Shown: positions 1 through 7,921 of the stretch, in pieces
Position numbering within the stretch: the stretch's first letter is position 1
Layout: the number at the start of each line of letters is the position of its first letter
NCBI GenBank assembly: GCA_002452695.1
Contig: DKFA01000049.1
Span: forward strand, 1 to 53,052
DNA from: Dehalococcoidia bacterium UBA6808
GTDB lineage: Bacteria; Chloroflexota; Dehalococcoidia; GIF9; UBA5629
Direction of reading: 5' to 3'
Length of the DNA stretch: 53,052 nucleotides
The notes under the pieces: model-generated
Databases searched by the model: none
The model's input: the letters and a program-made list of their open reading frames with translations, nothing else
What the model was told of the DNA's origin: nothing
Position numbers and translations under genes: made by a program

Positions 1-92
1 GCGTATTTGCCAGCGTATCCGCCTTTGGGATATTATTTTGCACAGGACTGATAAATAATCAAAACGAGCAGGAGGATAGGCCATGGCGGTAG
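1..92 (+). other. Possible 3' end of an upstream gene
   Basis: The window opens inside a frame that could be the tail of an upstream gene. One frame ends at a TGA at 49-51. Another, with a hydrophobic membrane-like stretch, ends at a TAG at 90-92, overlapping the glutaredoxin start. I cannot tell which frame is real. An AGGAGG ribosome binding site for the next gene lies near 71-76. Confidence 0.3.
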
Positions 93-364
93 AACATGTA
101 GCGGGCAAAGATGCCGGGAAGATCATGCTATACGCATTGAGCACGTGCATCTGGTGTAGAAAAACGAGACAGTTGCTGTCGGACCTGGGTGTTGAATACG
201 ATTATCTCTATGTCGACCTGCTGCAGGGCGAAGAGAGGTCCAATGCCATGATGATGATGGAGAAGTGGAATCCGGATAGCTCCTTCCCGACCATGGTGAT
301 AAATGACGTAAAATGCATTGCAGGATTCAAAGAGAAAGAGATCAGGGAGGCGTTGAAGCTGTGA
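83..364 (+). CDS. Glutaredoxin-family thiol-disulfide oxidoreductase
   Basis: This is a 93-residue single-domain thioredoxin-fold protein. The redox motif CIWC is at residues 22-25. A cis-proline (Pro69, in a SFPTMVI segment) is followed by a GF element where glutaredoxins bind the second thiol. Length is typical of small glutaredoxins and of the methanoredoxin type found in anaerobes. An AGGAGG site lies 6-7 bases before the ATG. The stop overlaps the GTG start of the next gene by four bases, so the two are translationally coupled. That partner is a ferredoxin:disulfide reductase, so this protein is probably its substrate: a thiol carrier reduced by low-potential electrons rather than by glutathione. 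The family call is firm; the physiological target is unknown. Confidence 0.88.
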   Translation: MAVEHVAGKDAGKIMLYALSTCIWCRKTRQLLSDLGVEYDYLYVDLLQGEERSNAMMMMEKWNPDSSFPTMVINDVKCIAGFKEKEIREALKL

Positions 365-882
365 GCGGTGAGATTGAAATAACCCAGGCAGAAATCGACA
401 GGACCTACGAGAAATACAGGAAAGAGGCGGAGAGTGGAGGCTACCACCTCAATCCGGACGTGGAGTTTGCCAAAGGGCTGATCAGGGGGCTGCTGGTCAA
501 TGAAAAGCGTTACGGATACCAGTCATGCCCATGCCGGCTGGCTTCAGGTGAAAAAGAAGATGACCTGGACATTATATGCCCCTGCGATTACCGTGATGGC
601 GATGTGGTCAAGCAGGGCGCTTGTTACTGCGCTCTCTACGTATCGCAAAAGGTTTTAAGCGGAGAGCAGGAACTGCACTCCATTCCCGAGAGCCGGCCGC
701 CCAGGGCGGAAAGGCAGAAAGCCAGGGCCGCCAGGGAGGCGTCAGCCAGCATGAGCCTGTCGGCTTTGCCTTATCCCGTCTGGCGCTGCAAGGTATGCGG
801 CTATTTATGTGCGAGGGACGAGCCCCCCGAAATCTGCCCTGTTTGCAAGGCCAGGAAGGACCGTTTCGAGCGCTTTCTCTGA
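361..882 (+). CDS. Ferredoxin:thioredoxin/disulfide reductase catalytic chain fused to a rubredoxin
   Basis: The protein has 173 residues from a GTG start. It has the FTR catalytic cysteine pattern: CPC at 56-58, CPC at 73-75 and CYC at 88-90. In this family these bind the [4Fe-4S] cluster and form the adjacent active disulfide. A charged Ala/Arg linker (about 105-130) leads to a rubredoxin-like iron site, Cys143/Cys146 and Cys159/Cys162. The enzyme passes one-electron equivalents from ferredoxin or rubredoxin to a protein disulfide. I chose GTG 361 because it overlaps the glutaredoxin stop; the frame is open upstream to an ATG at 313, but that lies inside the glutaredoxin gene. Similar rubredoxin-bearing reductases are known from methanogens. 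No FTR variable chain is present, as usual outside phototrophs. Confidence 0.9.
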   Translation: MSGEIEITQAEIDRTYEKYRKEAESGGYHLNPDVEFAKGLIRGLLVNEKRYGYQSCPCRLASGEKEDDLDIICPCDYRDGDVVKQGACYCALYVSQKVLSGEQELHSIPESRPPRAERQKARAAREASASMSLSALPYPVWRCKVCGYLCARDEPPEICPVCKARKDRFERFL

Positions 883-945
883 ACGGCGGGCAAGGTCATT
901 CGGCTAATCCCCATACGGCCGCATGGGCTGTATAATTTTGTGCTT

Positions 946-1728
946 ATGGATATCAAACAGACCTGGAAGAATATCAACCTGTCCCGCATAGCATGGCTGC
1001 AGAGGAAGGGATCGATTTACTTCCCTTTCTGGAACATGGTCTTCAAATATCCGCCGTTGATGCTGTTCAACGTACTGGTAATACTCAGGGCTAATCTATT
1101 CAACACGTGCATTATCCATACGATCGGGGACAGTCACGTTGTGCCTTTTACCTACCGGTTCCCGTTCCTGGTGCATCACATATCGCAGGCCACAGCCCAC
1201 AACCTTATCAAGGAAAAGAGCTTCACACGCTCGAAAGAATACCTCGAACTGTTCCTGAAGAGGGTGAATAAAAAGCGTGATGTAGTCTTCCTGGTGTTCG
1301 GAGAGATAGATGCCCGCGTGCACATATACCTGAAATACGGGCAGAGCGGACGCACCAGGACCTTCGACGAACTGATTGCGGAGACGGTCAGGCGCTACGG
1401 CGAAGCCATCATGAAGATCAGGGACCAGGGCATTGCGGTGGCCGTGCAGGGCATACCACCAGCGGCCAGCAAGGAGTTTATCACAGCGCTGCCGTTCTCA
1501 GGCAAGCCAAGCGAGCGCAGCGAAATCTCGCGCAAATTCAATGAGCAGTTGCGTGAATACTGCCGGTCGGTGGATGTGCCCTACGTCGATATACAATCCA
1601 TCGCGTCGGACGAGAAAGGCTTCATCAAGAAGTACTACCTGGCGGACGAGGTGCACTGCAACAGCCGCATCGTACCTTACTGCCGGCAAAAGATAAAAGA
1701 GGCCTTCGGAAGTTCCAAAAAGATATAG
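946..1728 (+). CDS. SGNH/GDSL-type hydrolase family protein
   Basis: This is a 260-residue protein with no clear signal peptide, although residues 36-57 are hydrophobic. Block I reads IGDSH, with the presumed nucleophile Ser63. The terminal DxxH block is Asp234-x-x-His237. A middle segment FGEIDAR (about 118-124) fits the position of the oxyanion-hole block. Together these indicate a lipase/acylesterase-like SGNH fold acting on ester-linked acyl groups; the substrate cannot be read. A GTG six bases upstream (940) is an alternative start, and the ribosome binding site is weak. It follows the reductase gene by about 60 bases and precedes a separately promoted TetR gene, so it probably ends the first transcription unit. 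Confidence 0.65.
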   Translation: MDIKQTWKNINLSRIAWLQRKGSIYFPFWNMVFKYPPLMLFNVLVILRANLFNTCIIHTIGDSHVVPFTYRFPFLVHHISQATAHNLIKEKSFTRSKEYLELFLKRVNKKRDVVFLVFGEIDARVHIYLKYGQSGRTRTFDELIAETVRRYGEAIMKIRDQGIAVAVQGIPPAASKEFITALPFSGKPSERSEISRKFNEQLREYCRSVDVPYVDIQSIASDEKGFIKKYYLADEVHCNSRIVPYCRQKIKEAFGSSKKI

Positions 1729-1739
1729 GAAATAACCCT

Positions 1740-1767
1740 TTGCTTTTTATCATGGCTGTGCTAAAAT
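1740..1767 (+). promoter_or_regulatory. Candidate sigma-70 promoter of the TetR gene
   Basis: A -35-like TTGCTT (1740-1745) and a -10 TAAAAT (1762-1767) are separated by 16 bases. They lie just upstream of the operator-like palindrome and the TetR start codon. The -35 match is only partial. Confidence 0.4.
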
Positions 1768-1779
1768 GCTATTTGATTG

Positions 1780-1797
1780 ACTGAGCGATCACTCGGT
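1780..1797 (+). promoter_or_regulatory. Candidate TetR operator (imperfect palindrome)
   Basis: The 18-bp ACTGAGCGATCACTCGGT is an inverted repeat with seven of nine base pairs matched. It lies between the -10 box and the ATG of the TetR gene (1802), where a bound repressor would block transcription start. The ACYGAG...CTCRGT form resembles operators of fatty-acid-type TetR regulators. Autoregulation is inferred from position and symmetry. Confidence 0.5.
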
Positions 1798-1801
1798 AGA
1801 T

Positions 1802-2440
1802 ATGAGAAAAGTACGGACCTACAGCACCGATATCGATCTTGTGCAGGAGAGGCGTGCACAGATCGTACAGACGGCGGTCGAGCTGATCGTCAAGAGGGGA
1901 TACAACCGCACCAATACGAGGGAGCTGGCTACGGCGCTGGGGATGAGCACGGGCGGGCTGTACCACTGGATCGGGTCAAAGGACGACATCCTGTACCTGA
2001 TCGTCAATTTCACTTCCGACCTGACCCAGGGGCTGCTTGACAACTGCGCCAGGTGCGGCGGCGGGACTGTCACACAGAAGCTGAAAGAGAGCATAAAGAT
2101 TTACTTTAGCGGAGTAGAGGAGTTCCGCAATTTCCATAATTTCATCAACCATGTTATGTTGTCTCTGTCTGCCAACGACCGGCGCATCGTCTATCAGAAC
2201 GAGAGCCGCATTGTTGATTATTTCGAGGGATTGCTGGACGAGGGTGTAAAGAAGGGCGAATTCAGGGAGATCGACTGCAAGTGCATTGCTCACAATATCG
2301 TGGCCATTGCCAACGCCTGGGCGAACCGCGGCTGGTACCTCAAGAGATACTACACGATTGATAAATATACCAGTGAAGAGACTGATAACTTGCTTGCACA
2401 GCTGACAGGCGTTCCAACTGCCAGCGTCCGCTCTCGATAA
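1802..2440 (+). CDS. TetR/AcrR-family transcriptional regulator
   Basis: This is a 212-residue regulator. The N-terminal helix-turn-helix is clear: a first helix about residues 19-33, then TNTRELATALGMSTGGLYHW (about 38-57) and SKDDIL, the standard TetR recognition block. The rest is an all-helical ligand-binding domain without recognisable specificity. A palindrome directly before the start suggests autoregulation. It is followed by genes for a 4-hydroxybutyryl-CoA dehydratase-like enzyme and an acyl-CoA dehydrogenase-like protein, so a likely role is repression of this catabolic block with an acyl-CoA as inducer. That is inference from context; the family assignment is firm. Confidence 0.9.
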   Translation: MRKVRTYSTDIDLVQERRAQIVQTAVELIVKRGYNRTNTRELATALGMSTGGLYHWIGSKDDILYLIVNFTSDLTQGLLDNCARCGGGTVTQKLKESIKIYFSGVEEFRNFHNFINHVMLSLSANDRRIVYQNESRIVDYFEGLLDEGVKKGEFREIDCKCIAHNIVAIANAWANRGWYLKRYYTIDKYTSEETDNLLAQLTGVPTASVRSR

Positions 2441-2548
2441 AAAAACAGGTATTTGCAGAAATGCGAAGGAGGGCAGGAGGATAGAAAAATACGTCAATAA
2501 GAGTATGGTAAACAGATTAGAGGTAAATAAAGGATTAAAGGAGAGAGA

Positions 2549-4039
2549 ATGATGACCAAAGACATGACTTCAGCACTGCGGACCAAAAAACAATATATCG
2601 AAGGTCTGTCCAAGATGCGCCGCAACATATATTTCGACGGCCATCTGATCGACCGTACCGACGAGCTGCAGATGGACACTGTTAACACTATCGGTTTTAC
2701 GTTTGATGCAGCACAGGACCCGAAATATCAGGACCTTATGCTGGCCAAGAGCCACCTGACGGGCAAAACGATCAATCGCTTTACACATATTCACCAGAAC
2801 AAAGAAGACCTGCATAAAAAGCAGGACATGACACGGGCGCTGTGCCAGCAGGTAGGGGGTTGTATTCAGCGTTGCATGGGCATCGATGGCACAAACGCCT
2901 GCAATGCCGTCTCATATGAAGCTGATAAACAGAACAATGGCGCTACCGAGTATCACAAAAACTTTCTGAAATGGCTGGAAAAATTCCAGGACGGAGATAT
3001 GGTGGGCTGCTGCGCCCAGACCGATGTCAAGGGTGACAGGATGAAGAGGCCGCACCAGCAGAAAGACCCTGATGCGTATGTAAGGATCATTGAGCGCAAG
3101 AGTGATGGTATTGTAGTGCAGGGATGCAAGGTGCACAACTCCGAGGCATCTGTGGCCGATGAGATCATAGTTGTACCCACCCGAGCGCTAACCCCGGAGG
3201 AGAAAGACTGGGCAGTTGCGTTTGCCATACCGGCCGATTGGGAGGGCGTCAAGCAGGTGGTAACCATCCATAACCTGAGGGAGCGCAAACATTATAAAAA
3301 AGGCTTTATGCAGGGCGCCACCGATTCCTATACCATCTTCGATAAGTGTTTCATCCCCTGGGAAAGGGTATTCCTGGCAGGTGAGACAACTCATGGAGGT
3401 GTGGCAGCACTTCTATTCGCTCTGTTCCACCGGCACAGCTATTCAGGTTGCAAACCAGCCATCGGCGATCTGACGATCGGGACTGTTGCGTTGGCCGCAG
3501 AGTATAACGGCATCGCCAAAGCCGGCCATGTCAGGGAAAAACTGGCCGAATTGATCATGGTAACCGAGCTTGGCTATGCCGCGGGCTTCACCGCTTCAGA
3601 AATGGGAAAACCGGAGGTTTACATGCCGGGCGTCGGTTTTGTGCCCTACGGGCCGGGCAGCTATGTTCCCAACTCGATTTACTGTAATGTCGGCCGCTGT
3701 CTGACCGGCGAGAACGTATACAGGGAAGCTGAAATTTTATGCGATATCGCAGGCGGCGTGCCGGCAACCTTCCCGCATGAAAGAGACTTCCTCAATCCAG
3801 AAACCGGCGACCTGCTGAAGAAATACACGATGCGCAATCCGGATATCAAGGTCGATAACGCGATCAAATTCTGGATGCATGTGGGAGATATACTCTGCTC
3901 GGCCAGCGGCGGTATTTCGCAGGTTGGCGGCTATCACGGTGGAGGCTCGCCCGTGATGGAGCAGATCGCTATTACCACACAGTACAACATTCAGGAAAAG
4001 AAAGACCTGGCCAAGCATATAGCCGGCATTGAAGATTAA
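2549..4039 (+). CDS. 4-hydroxybutyryl-CoA dehydratase-like [4Fe-4S]/FAD enzyme
   Basis: This 496-residue protein belongs to the 4-hydroxyphenylacetate 3-hydroxylase / 4-hydroxybutyryl-CoA dehydratase superfamily. The features special to the dehydratase branch are kept: Cys105-x3-Cys109, and His294 followed by Tyr298 and Cys301-Lys302. The spacing is that of the cluster ligands and active-site Tyr/Lys of the Clostridium aminobutyricum enzyme (C99/C103, H292/Y296/C299/K300 from memory). The oxygenase branch lacks these. The reaction would be radical dehydration of a 4-hydroxyacyl-CoA to crotonyl-CoA, or a related reaction. A GGAG site precedes ATG 2549; ATG 2552 is equally possible. A strong terminator follows. 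The exact substrate is not certain, since such paralogues are common in Dehalococcoidia. Confidence 0.82.
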   Translation: MMTKDMTSALRTKKQYIEGLSKMRRNIYFDGHLIDRTDELQMDTVNTIGFTFDAAQDPKYQDLMLAKSHLTGKTINRFTHIHQNKEDLHKKQDMTRALCQQVGGCIQRCMGIDGTNACNAVSYEADKQNNGATEYHKNFLKWLEKFQDGDMVGCCAQTDVKGDRMKRPHQQKDPDAYVRIIERKSDGIVVQGCKVHNSEASVADEIIVVPTRALTPEEKDWAVAFAIPADWEGVKQVVTIHNLRERKHYKKGFMQGATDSYTIFDKCFIPWERVFLAGETTHGGVAALLFALFHRHSYSGCKPAIGDLTIGTVALAAEYNGIAKAGHVREKLAELIMVTELGYAAGFTASEMGKPEVYMPGVGFVPYGPGSYVPNSIYCNVGRCLTGENVYREAEILCDIAGGVPATFPHERDFLNPETGDLLKKYTMRNPDIKVDNAIKFWMHVGDILCSASGGISQVGGYHGGGSPVMEQIAITTQYNIQEKKDLAKHIAGIED

Positions 4040-4060
4040 TCGATAATCGGACGACTGAGG

Positions 4061-4097
4061 AAATCCCCCGGTTGTTAACAACCGGGGGATTTATTTT
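4061..4097 (+). terminator. Strong Rho-independent terminator
   Basis: A perfect palindrome of 14-bp arms and a four-base centre spans 4061-4092. The core is CCCCCGGTTG paired with CAACCGGGGG. It is followed by TTATTTTACTTT. It starts about 20 bases after the stop of the dehydratase-like gene and would end that transcript. Confidence 0.9.
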
Positions 4098-4112
4098 ACT
4101 TTCCCCAGGTAA

Positions 4113-4141
4113 TTGGTAATCCTGTAGATTTATGTTACGAT
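4113..4141 (+). promoter_or_regulatory. Candidate promoter of the acyl-CoA dehydrogenase-like gene
   Basis: TTGGTA (4113-4118) and TACGAT (4136-4141) are separated by 17 bases. They lie between the preceding terminator and the GGAGG-preceded ATG at 4171. The terminator upstream makes an independent promoter here necessary. Confidence 0.5.
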
Positions 4142-4170
4142 GACTGTGAAATAGCGGAGGTAAACTTGCC

Positions 4171-5349
4171 ATGAAGTACAGCGAAGTGGACTATTACAAG
4201 ATTGACGAGCTGCTGAACAATGAGGAGAAGATGACCCGTGACCTGGTGAGGGACTGTCTGGAGAAGGAGTTCCGGCCTTTGATCAGAGAAGCCTTCCATA
4301 ACGAACGGCCGCTGGATATGCACAGGCTGGCGCCGATGCTGGGCGACCTGGGTGTACTCGGCCCCTTCATACCAAGAGAATACGGCGCGGCAGGCAGCGG
4401 GTATGTTACCTTCGGCCTGATCTGCCAGGAGGTGGAACGGATTGACAGCGCGTTGCGCAGCTTCATTGCAGTGGGGTCCGGGCTGGTCATGTTCCCTATC
4501 TGGAAATACGGTTCGGAAGAGCAGAGACGGAAATGGTTGCCGCAACTGGCCAGAGGGGCGAAGATAGGCTGCTTCGGATTGACCGAGCCCAACATCGGCT
4601 CGGATATTGCATCTTTGGAGACGGTGGCCCGGCAGGAAGGGGACAAATGGGTGATCAACGGCGCCAAGCAGTGGATTAGCGATGCGACCATAGCCGATGT
4701 GGCGGTGGTGTGGGCGAAGACGCCCGAGATGGGGATCAAAGGCTTCGTGGTGGAGAGGGGAACGCCTGGCTTTGAGCAGAAGGCTATCGAAAAGAAGGGG
4801 TCGATGAGGGCGGGAGATGTGGGAGAGCTGTATTTCAACGACTGTGCGCTGCCGCTGGACAGCATCATGCCGGAATCGAGCGGGTTGAAATCCCCGGCGT
4901 CCTGTCTGAACATAGCCCGCTACGGCATATCATGGGGCGCATTGGGGGCGGCGATGGACTGCTATAATGTGGCGCTCAACTATGCTAAAGAGAGGAAGCA
5001 GTTCGGGGCGCCGATCGCTTCCTATCAACTGGCGCAGCAGAAGCTGGTAAATATGCTGATCGAGATCACCAAGGGGCAACTGCTCTGCTACCGGCTGGGC
5101 AGGCTGATGGACGAGGGCGATGCACGCCCACAGCAGATATCGATGGCCAAGAAGAACAATGTGGGCGTGGCGCGCATGTGTGCGCGCACGGCGCGGGAGA
5201 TGATGGGCGCCAACGGCGTATCGCTCGAGTATTCGCCGATCAGGCATATGGCCAATATAGAGTCCGTTTACACCTATCAGGGCACAGACGATATGCATAC
5301 GCTGATCATCGGGAGGGACATCACGGGCATAGCTGCCTTCAGGCATTAG
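4171..5349 (+). CDS. Glutaryl-CoA-dehydrogenase-like acyl-CoA dehydrogenase with Gln in place of the catalytic Glu
   Basis: The protein has 392 residues and a complete acyl-CoA dehydrogenase fold: FAD-contacting GCFGLTEPNIGSD (about 133-145) and WISDA, then KERKQFGAPI in the C-terminal helical domain. Over its whole length it resembles glutaryl-CoA dehydrogenase (CLNIARYGISWG; LIIGRDITGIAAF ending), and Arg96 matches the arginine that binds the distal carboxylate there. The striking point is residue 370: the universal YEGT, whose Glu is the alpha-proton base, reads YQGT here (codon CAG at 5278-5280). The alternative base position used by isovaleryl-CoA dehydrogenase is also not Glu. Normal dehydrogenation is therefore unlikely. 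A dicarboxyl or similar acyl-CoA ligand is expected, with an unusual reaction. Confidence 0.85.
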   Translation: MKYSEVDYYKIDELLNNEEKMTRDLVRDCLEKEFRPLIREAFHNERPLDMHRLAPMLGDLGVLGPFIPREYGAAGSGYVTFGLICQEVERIDSALRSFIAVGSGLVMFPIWKYGSEEQRRKWLPQLARGAKIGCFGLTEPNIGSDIASLETVARQEGDKWVINGAKQWISDATIADVAVVWAKTPEMGIKGFVVERGTPGFEQKAIEKKGSMRAGDVGELYFNDCALPLDSIMPESSGLKSPASCLNIARYGISWGALGAAMDCYNVALNYAKERKQFGAPIASYQLAQQKLVNMLIEITKGQLLCYRLGRLMDEGDARPQQISMAKKNNVGVARMCARTAREMMGANGVSLEYSPIRHMANIESVYTYQGTDDMHTLIIGRDITGIAAFRH

Positions 5350-5407
5350 CCGGATAGTGAATGCGTGTTGAATATCTCATCCCCGAGGAGGAGCACACGG
5401 CACAAGT

Positions 5408-6589
5408 ATGAAATACGACTTCGACAGCATGATCGACCGCCATAATACCAATTCCTTCAAGTGGGACTATGTAGCAAGGTACTACGACCATGCGGATATA
5501 CTGCCCATGTGGGTGGCAGATATGGACTTCAAATCTCCGCCAGCCGTGATCGAGGCATTGCGCCGGATAGTCGACTTCGGCATATTCGGCTATTCGGGCA
5601 CTCCGCCTTCTTTCTACGAAGCGATCAGCGGGTGGATGAAAAAACGGCACGGCTGGGAAGTGAACAAAGAGTGGATCACCCTATCGCCGGGCGTCGTACC
5701 GGCGCTGCACGTGCTGGTCAACGCTTTTTCAGAGCCGGGCGACCAGGTGATATTGCAAACGCCGGTGTACTATCCATTCTTCGATGCCGTCAAGGCAGGA
5801 GGACGCGAGATACTGGACAATCCACTCAGACTGGATGGGGAGCAGTACGTGATGAACCTGGCCGACCTGGAAAGCAAGATCACGTCGCGCACGAAGATGA
5901 TGATACTGTGCAATCCGCACAATCCGATCAGCCGTGTATGGAGAAGGGAAGAGCTGAGGGCGCTAGGCGAGCTGTGTTTCAGGCATAACATCGTGATGGT
6001 CTCGGACGAGATACATTCAGATATCGTTTACACGGGTTTCAGTCATGTGCCTTTTCCCCTGGCGGGTGACGGATTCGCCGAAAGGACAGTGGTCTGCACT
6101 GCGGCCAGCAAGACCTTCAACCTACCTGGATTGCAGACTTCCAGCATAATCATCTCGAATGCGGAGATTAAGAAGCGTTTTGCCGAAGAGATGCGCAGGG
6201 GCGGCGTGCCCTCTCCCGGCATGTTCGGAGTGGCCGCCACCGAGGCTGCCTACCGTTACGGCGAGGACTGGCTGATGCAATTACTATCCTACCTGGAGGG
6301 CAATGTCGGCTTCGTGAGAAAATACCTGAAGGAAAACATTCCGGGCGCCAGCCTGGCGCAGCCGCAGGGCACCTATTTATTATGGCTGGATTTCAGCAAC
6401 TGCGGCGTGCCTGGGGACAGGCAGGACACGTTTATCAGGGATATTGCCAGGGTGGCGCTGGAGCCCGGTTGGCTATTCGGCTGTAAGGAGAAGGGGCGAG
6501 AGAGGATGAACATCGCCTGCCCGCGCGCCTTGCTGGAGCAGGGGCTGGAAAAGATCGCAGGGGCGGTCAGACAGCTCAGGCAGGATTAA
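5408..6589 (+). CDS. MalY/PatB-type PLP-dependent aminotransferase (putative C-S lyase)
   Basis: This 393-residue fold-type I PLP enzyme is of the MalY/PatB group. The N-terminus FDSMIDRHNTNSFKWD and LPMWVADMDF are signatures of that group. Lys235 in SKTFN is the Schiff-base lysine, Asp200 contacts the PLP nitrogen, and CNPHNP holds the phosphate/ring region. Members cleave C-S bonds of cystathionine, cysteine or cysteine S-conjugates to a thiol, pyruvate and ammonia; some act as aminotransferases. It starts 58 bases after the acyl-CoA dehydrogenase-like gene on the same strand with a purine-rich GGAGGAG 14 bases before the ATG, so co-transcription is likely. The precise substrate is unknown. 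Confidence 0.85.
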   Translation: MKYDFDSMIDRHNTNSFKWDYVARYYDHADILPMWVADMDFKSPPAVIEALRRIVDFGIFGYSGTPPSFYEAISGWMKKRHGWEVNKEWITLSPGVVPALHVLVNAFSEPGDQVILQTPVYYPFFDAVKAGGREILDNPLRLDGEQYVMNLADLESKITSRTKMMILCNPHNPISRVWRREELRALGELCFRHNIVMVSDEIHSDIVYTGFSHVPFPLAGDGFAERTVVCTAASKTFNLPGLQTSSIIISNAEIKKRFAEEMRRGGVPSPGMFGVAATEAAYRYGEDWLMQLLSYLEGNVGFVRKYLKENIPGASLAQPQGTYLLWLDFSNCGVPGDRQDTFIRDIARVALEPGWLFGCKEKGRERMNIACPRALLEQGLEKIAGAVRQLRQD

Positions 6590-6808
6590 GCAGGCTGTAG
6601 CTCAGCCTTATTGAGGGTGCCATCGATGTCGGCCATGATCAGCCTGAGGCGATGAGCCGTCTGCGCTGTGATGTTTTTATACGACGGTGACATGGATGTA
6701 CGACACATCATACTTCCCCGGCGTCATCCGGTCAAAGGCCGGGGTACGCCACTTGTATAGAAGGCCGTAAATCATTACAATCTTGTCTATTATTCAGAGG
6801 AAAACAGC
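6590..6808. other. Intergenic stretch with a weak hairpin
   Basis: No gene is evident in these 219 bases. A 7-bp inverted repeat, CCCCGGC (6716-6722) with GCCGGGG (6738-6744), has a 15-base loop and no U-tract behind it. It may be a weak transcription end or simply chance. Confidence 0.3.
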
Positions 6809-7660
6809 ATGGGAAACAGAAGGCTGATATTTATAGGCGCACACCCTGATGATGAAACGTTCGCCGTGGGCGGCACGCTGGCGCAATATGCTGCTGCCGG
6901 AGTGGAAGTGTATTATGCGTGCGCCACGCGGGGCGAGGCGGGCACAGTCGACCCGGCAAAGTTACGCGGGTTTAAAGAGATGGGCGACATGCGCTGGTCG
7001 GAGCTGGAATGTGCGGTGAAGGAGCTGGGACTGGCGGGGCTGGTACACCTGGGATATCGTGATTCAGGTATGCCGGGCTGGGTGGATAACAAGCACCCAC
7101 AGGCGCTGATCAATGCTCCCGTGGACGAGGCCGCCGGACCGATAGTCAAGGTGATACGCGAACTGAGGCCGCAGGTGGTGGTGACGCATGACCCGATCGG
7201 AGGCTACCGGCATCCCGACCACATCGCTGTACACAAGGCGGCGGTAAGGGCATTCTATGCTTCATCGGACCCGGCTCAATACACGGAGGCGGGTGTGGCC
7301 TTCCAGCCGCAGAAGCTGTATTTTCATATTTTCCCCCGCAGAGCGCTCAAGCTGGTAGTCAGACTGATGCCGTTGATCGGGAAGGACCCGCATAAATTCG
7401 GGCGCAACGGCGATATCGACCTGGCTTCGCTGGTGGAGGTGGACTTTCCCGAGAACGCCGTGATCAGGCTGTCCGAGGAGGCGGTCAGGACGAGAGAGAG
7501 GGCGAGGCGTTGCCATATCAGCCAGATGGGCGACAGCACACCGCAATCAAAGCTGTGGCGACTTGCCAACAAGCTGCTGCAGCAACACGATTCGTACATG
7601 CGGGCCTACCCAGTGCAGAAGAGGCGCAAGGAATACGACCTGTTCGAGGGCGTGGTTTAG
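6809..7660 (+). CDS. PIG-L/LmbE-family zinc deacetylase
   Basis: The protein has 283 residues. The N-terminal GAHPDDE motif (His12, Asp14, Asp15) and the later HPDH (His135, His138) form the zinc site of the PIG-L family, which removes acetyl groups from N-acetylglucosaminyl compounds or cleaves mycothiol-type conjugates. The length matches the 280-300 residues typical of MshB/Mca-like members. It follows a 219-base gap and is likely its own unit. Given the C-S lyase upstream, a thiol-conjugate amidase role is possible but unproven; bacillithiol- or glycolipid-related deacetylation is an equal alternative. Confidence 0.88.
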   Translation: MGNRRLIFIGAHPDDETFAVGGTLAQYAAAGVEVYYACATRGEAGTVDPAKLRGFKEMGDMRWSELECAVKELGLAGLVHLGYRDSGMPGWVDNKHPQALINAPVDEAAGPIVKVIRELRPQVVVTHDPIGGYRHPDHIAVHKAAVRAFYASSDPAQYTEAGVAFQPQKLYFHIFPRRALKLVVRLMPLIGKDPHKFGRNGDIDLASLVEVDFPENAVIRLSEEAVRTRERARRCHISQMGDSTPQSKLWRLANKLLQQHDSYMRAYPVQKRRKEYDLFEGVV

Positions 7661-7791
7661 GGAAATAGTTTATTTTGACGCAGTGCGCAGGTTGCTGAAC
7701 ATAAGATTAAAGATTTTACCCAAGATATTTCAGAAAAGAAAAGCTGATTGAAAGGTAAAATAAGCAGATCAAAACGTGAAGCGATCGAAAC

Positions 7792-7867
7792 TGGCGTCCC
7801 TGGGGGGATTCGAACCCACGACCCGCTGCTTAGAAGGCAGCCGCTCTATCCACTGAGCTACAGGGAC
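7792..7867 (-). tRNA. tRNA-Arg (TCT)
   Basis: Read on the minus strand, this is a full cloverleaf: acceptor GTCCCTG/CAGGGAC, discriminator G, and an encoded CCA. The anticodon loop CTTCTAA gives anticodon TCT for AGA codons. It measures 76 bases including CCA. Confidence 0.97.
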
Positions 7868-7921
7868 GTATTACGAGTTTAACATATGGGATGAGCGGCT
7901 TCAACTGCAGTTGAACGTCAA

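Noticed and set aside
313..360. Upstream ATG start for the FTR-rubredoxin gene
   Set aside because: It lies deep inside the glutaredoxin gene; the GTG overlapping the stop fits coupling and family length.
4194..4913. Long minus-strand open frame (239 codons)
   Set aside because: It lies wholly inside the acyl-CoA dehydrogenase-like gene, which has clear family motifs; the antisense product has no recognisable domain.
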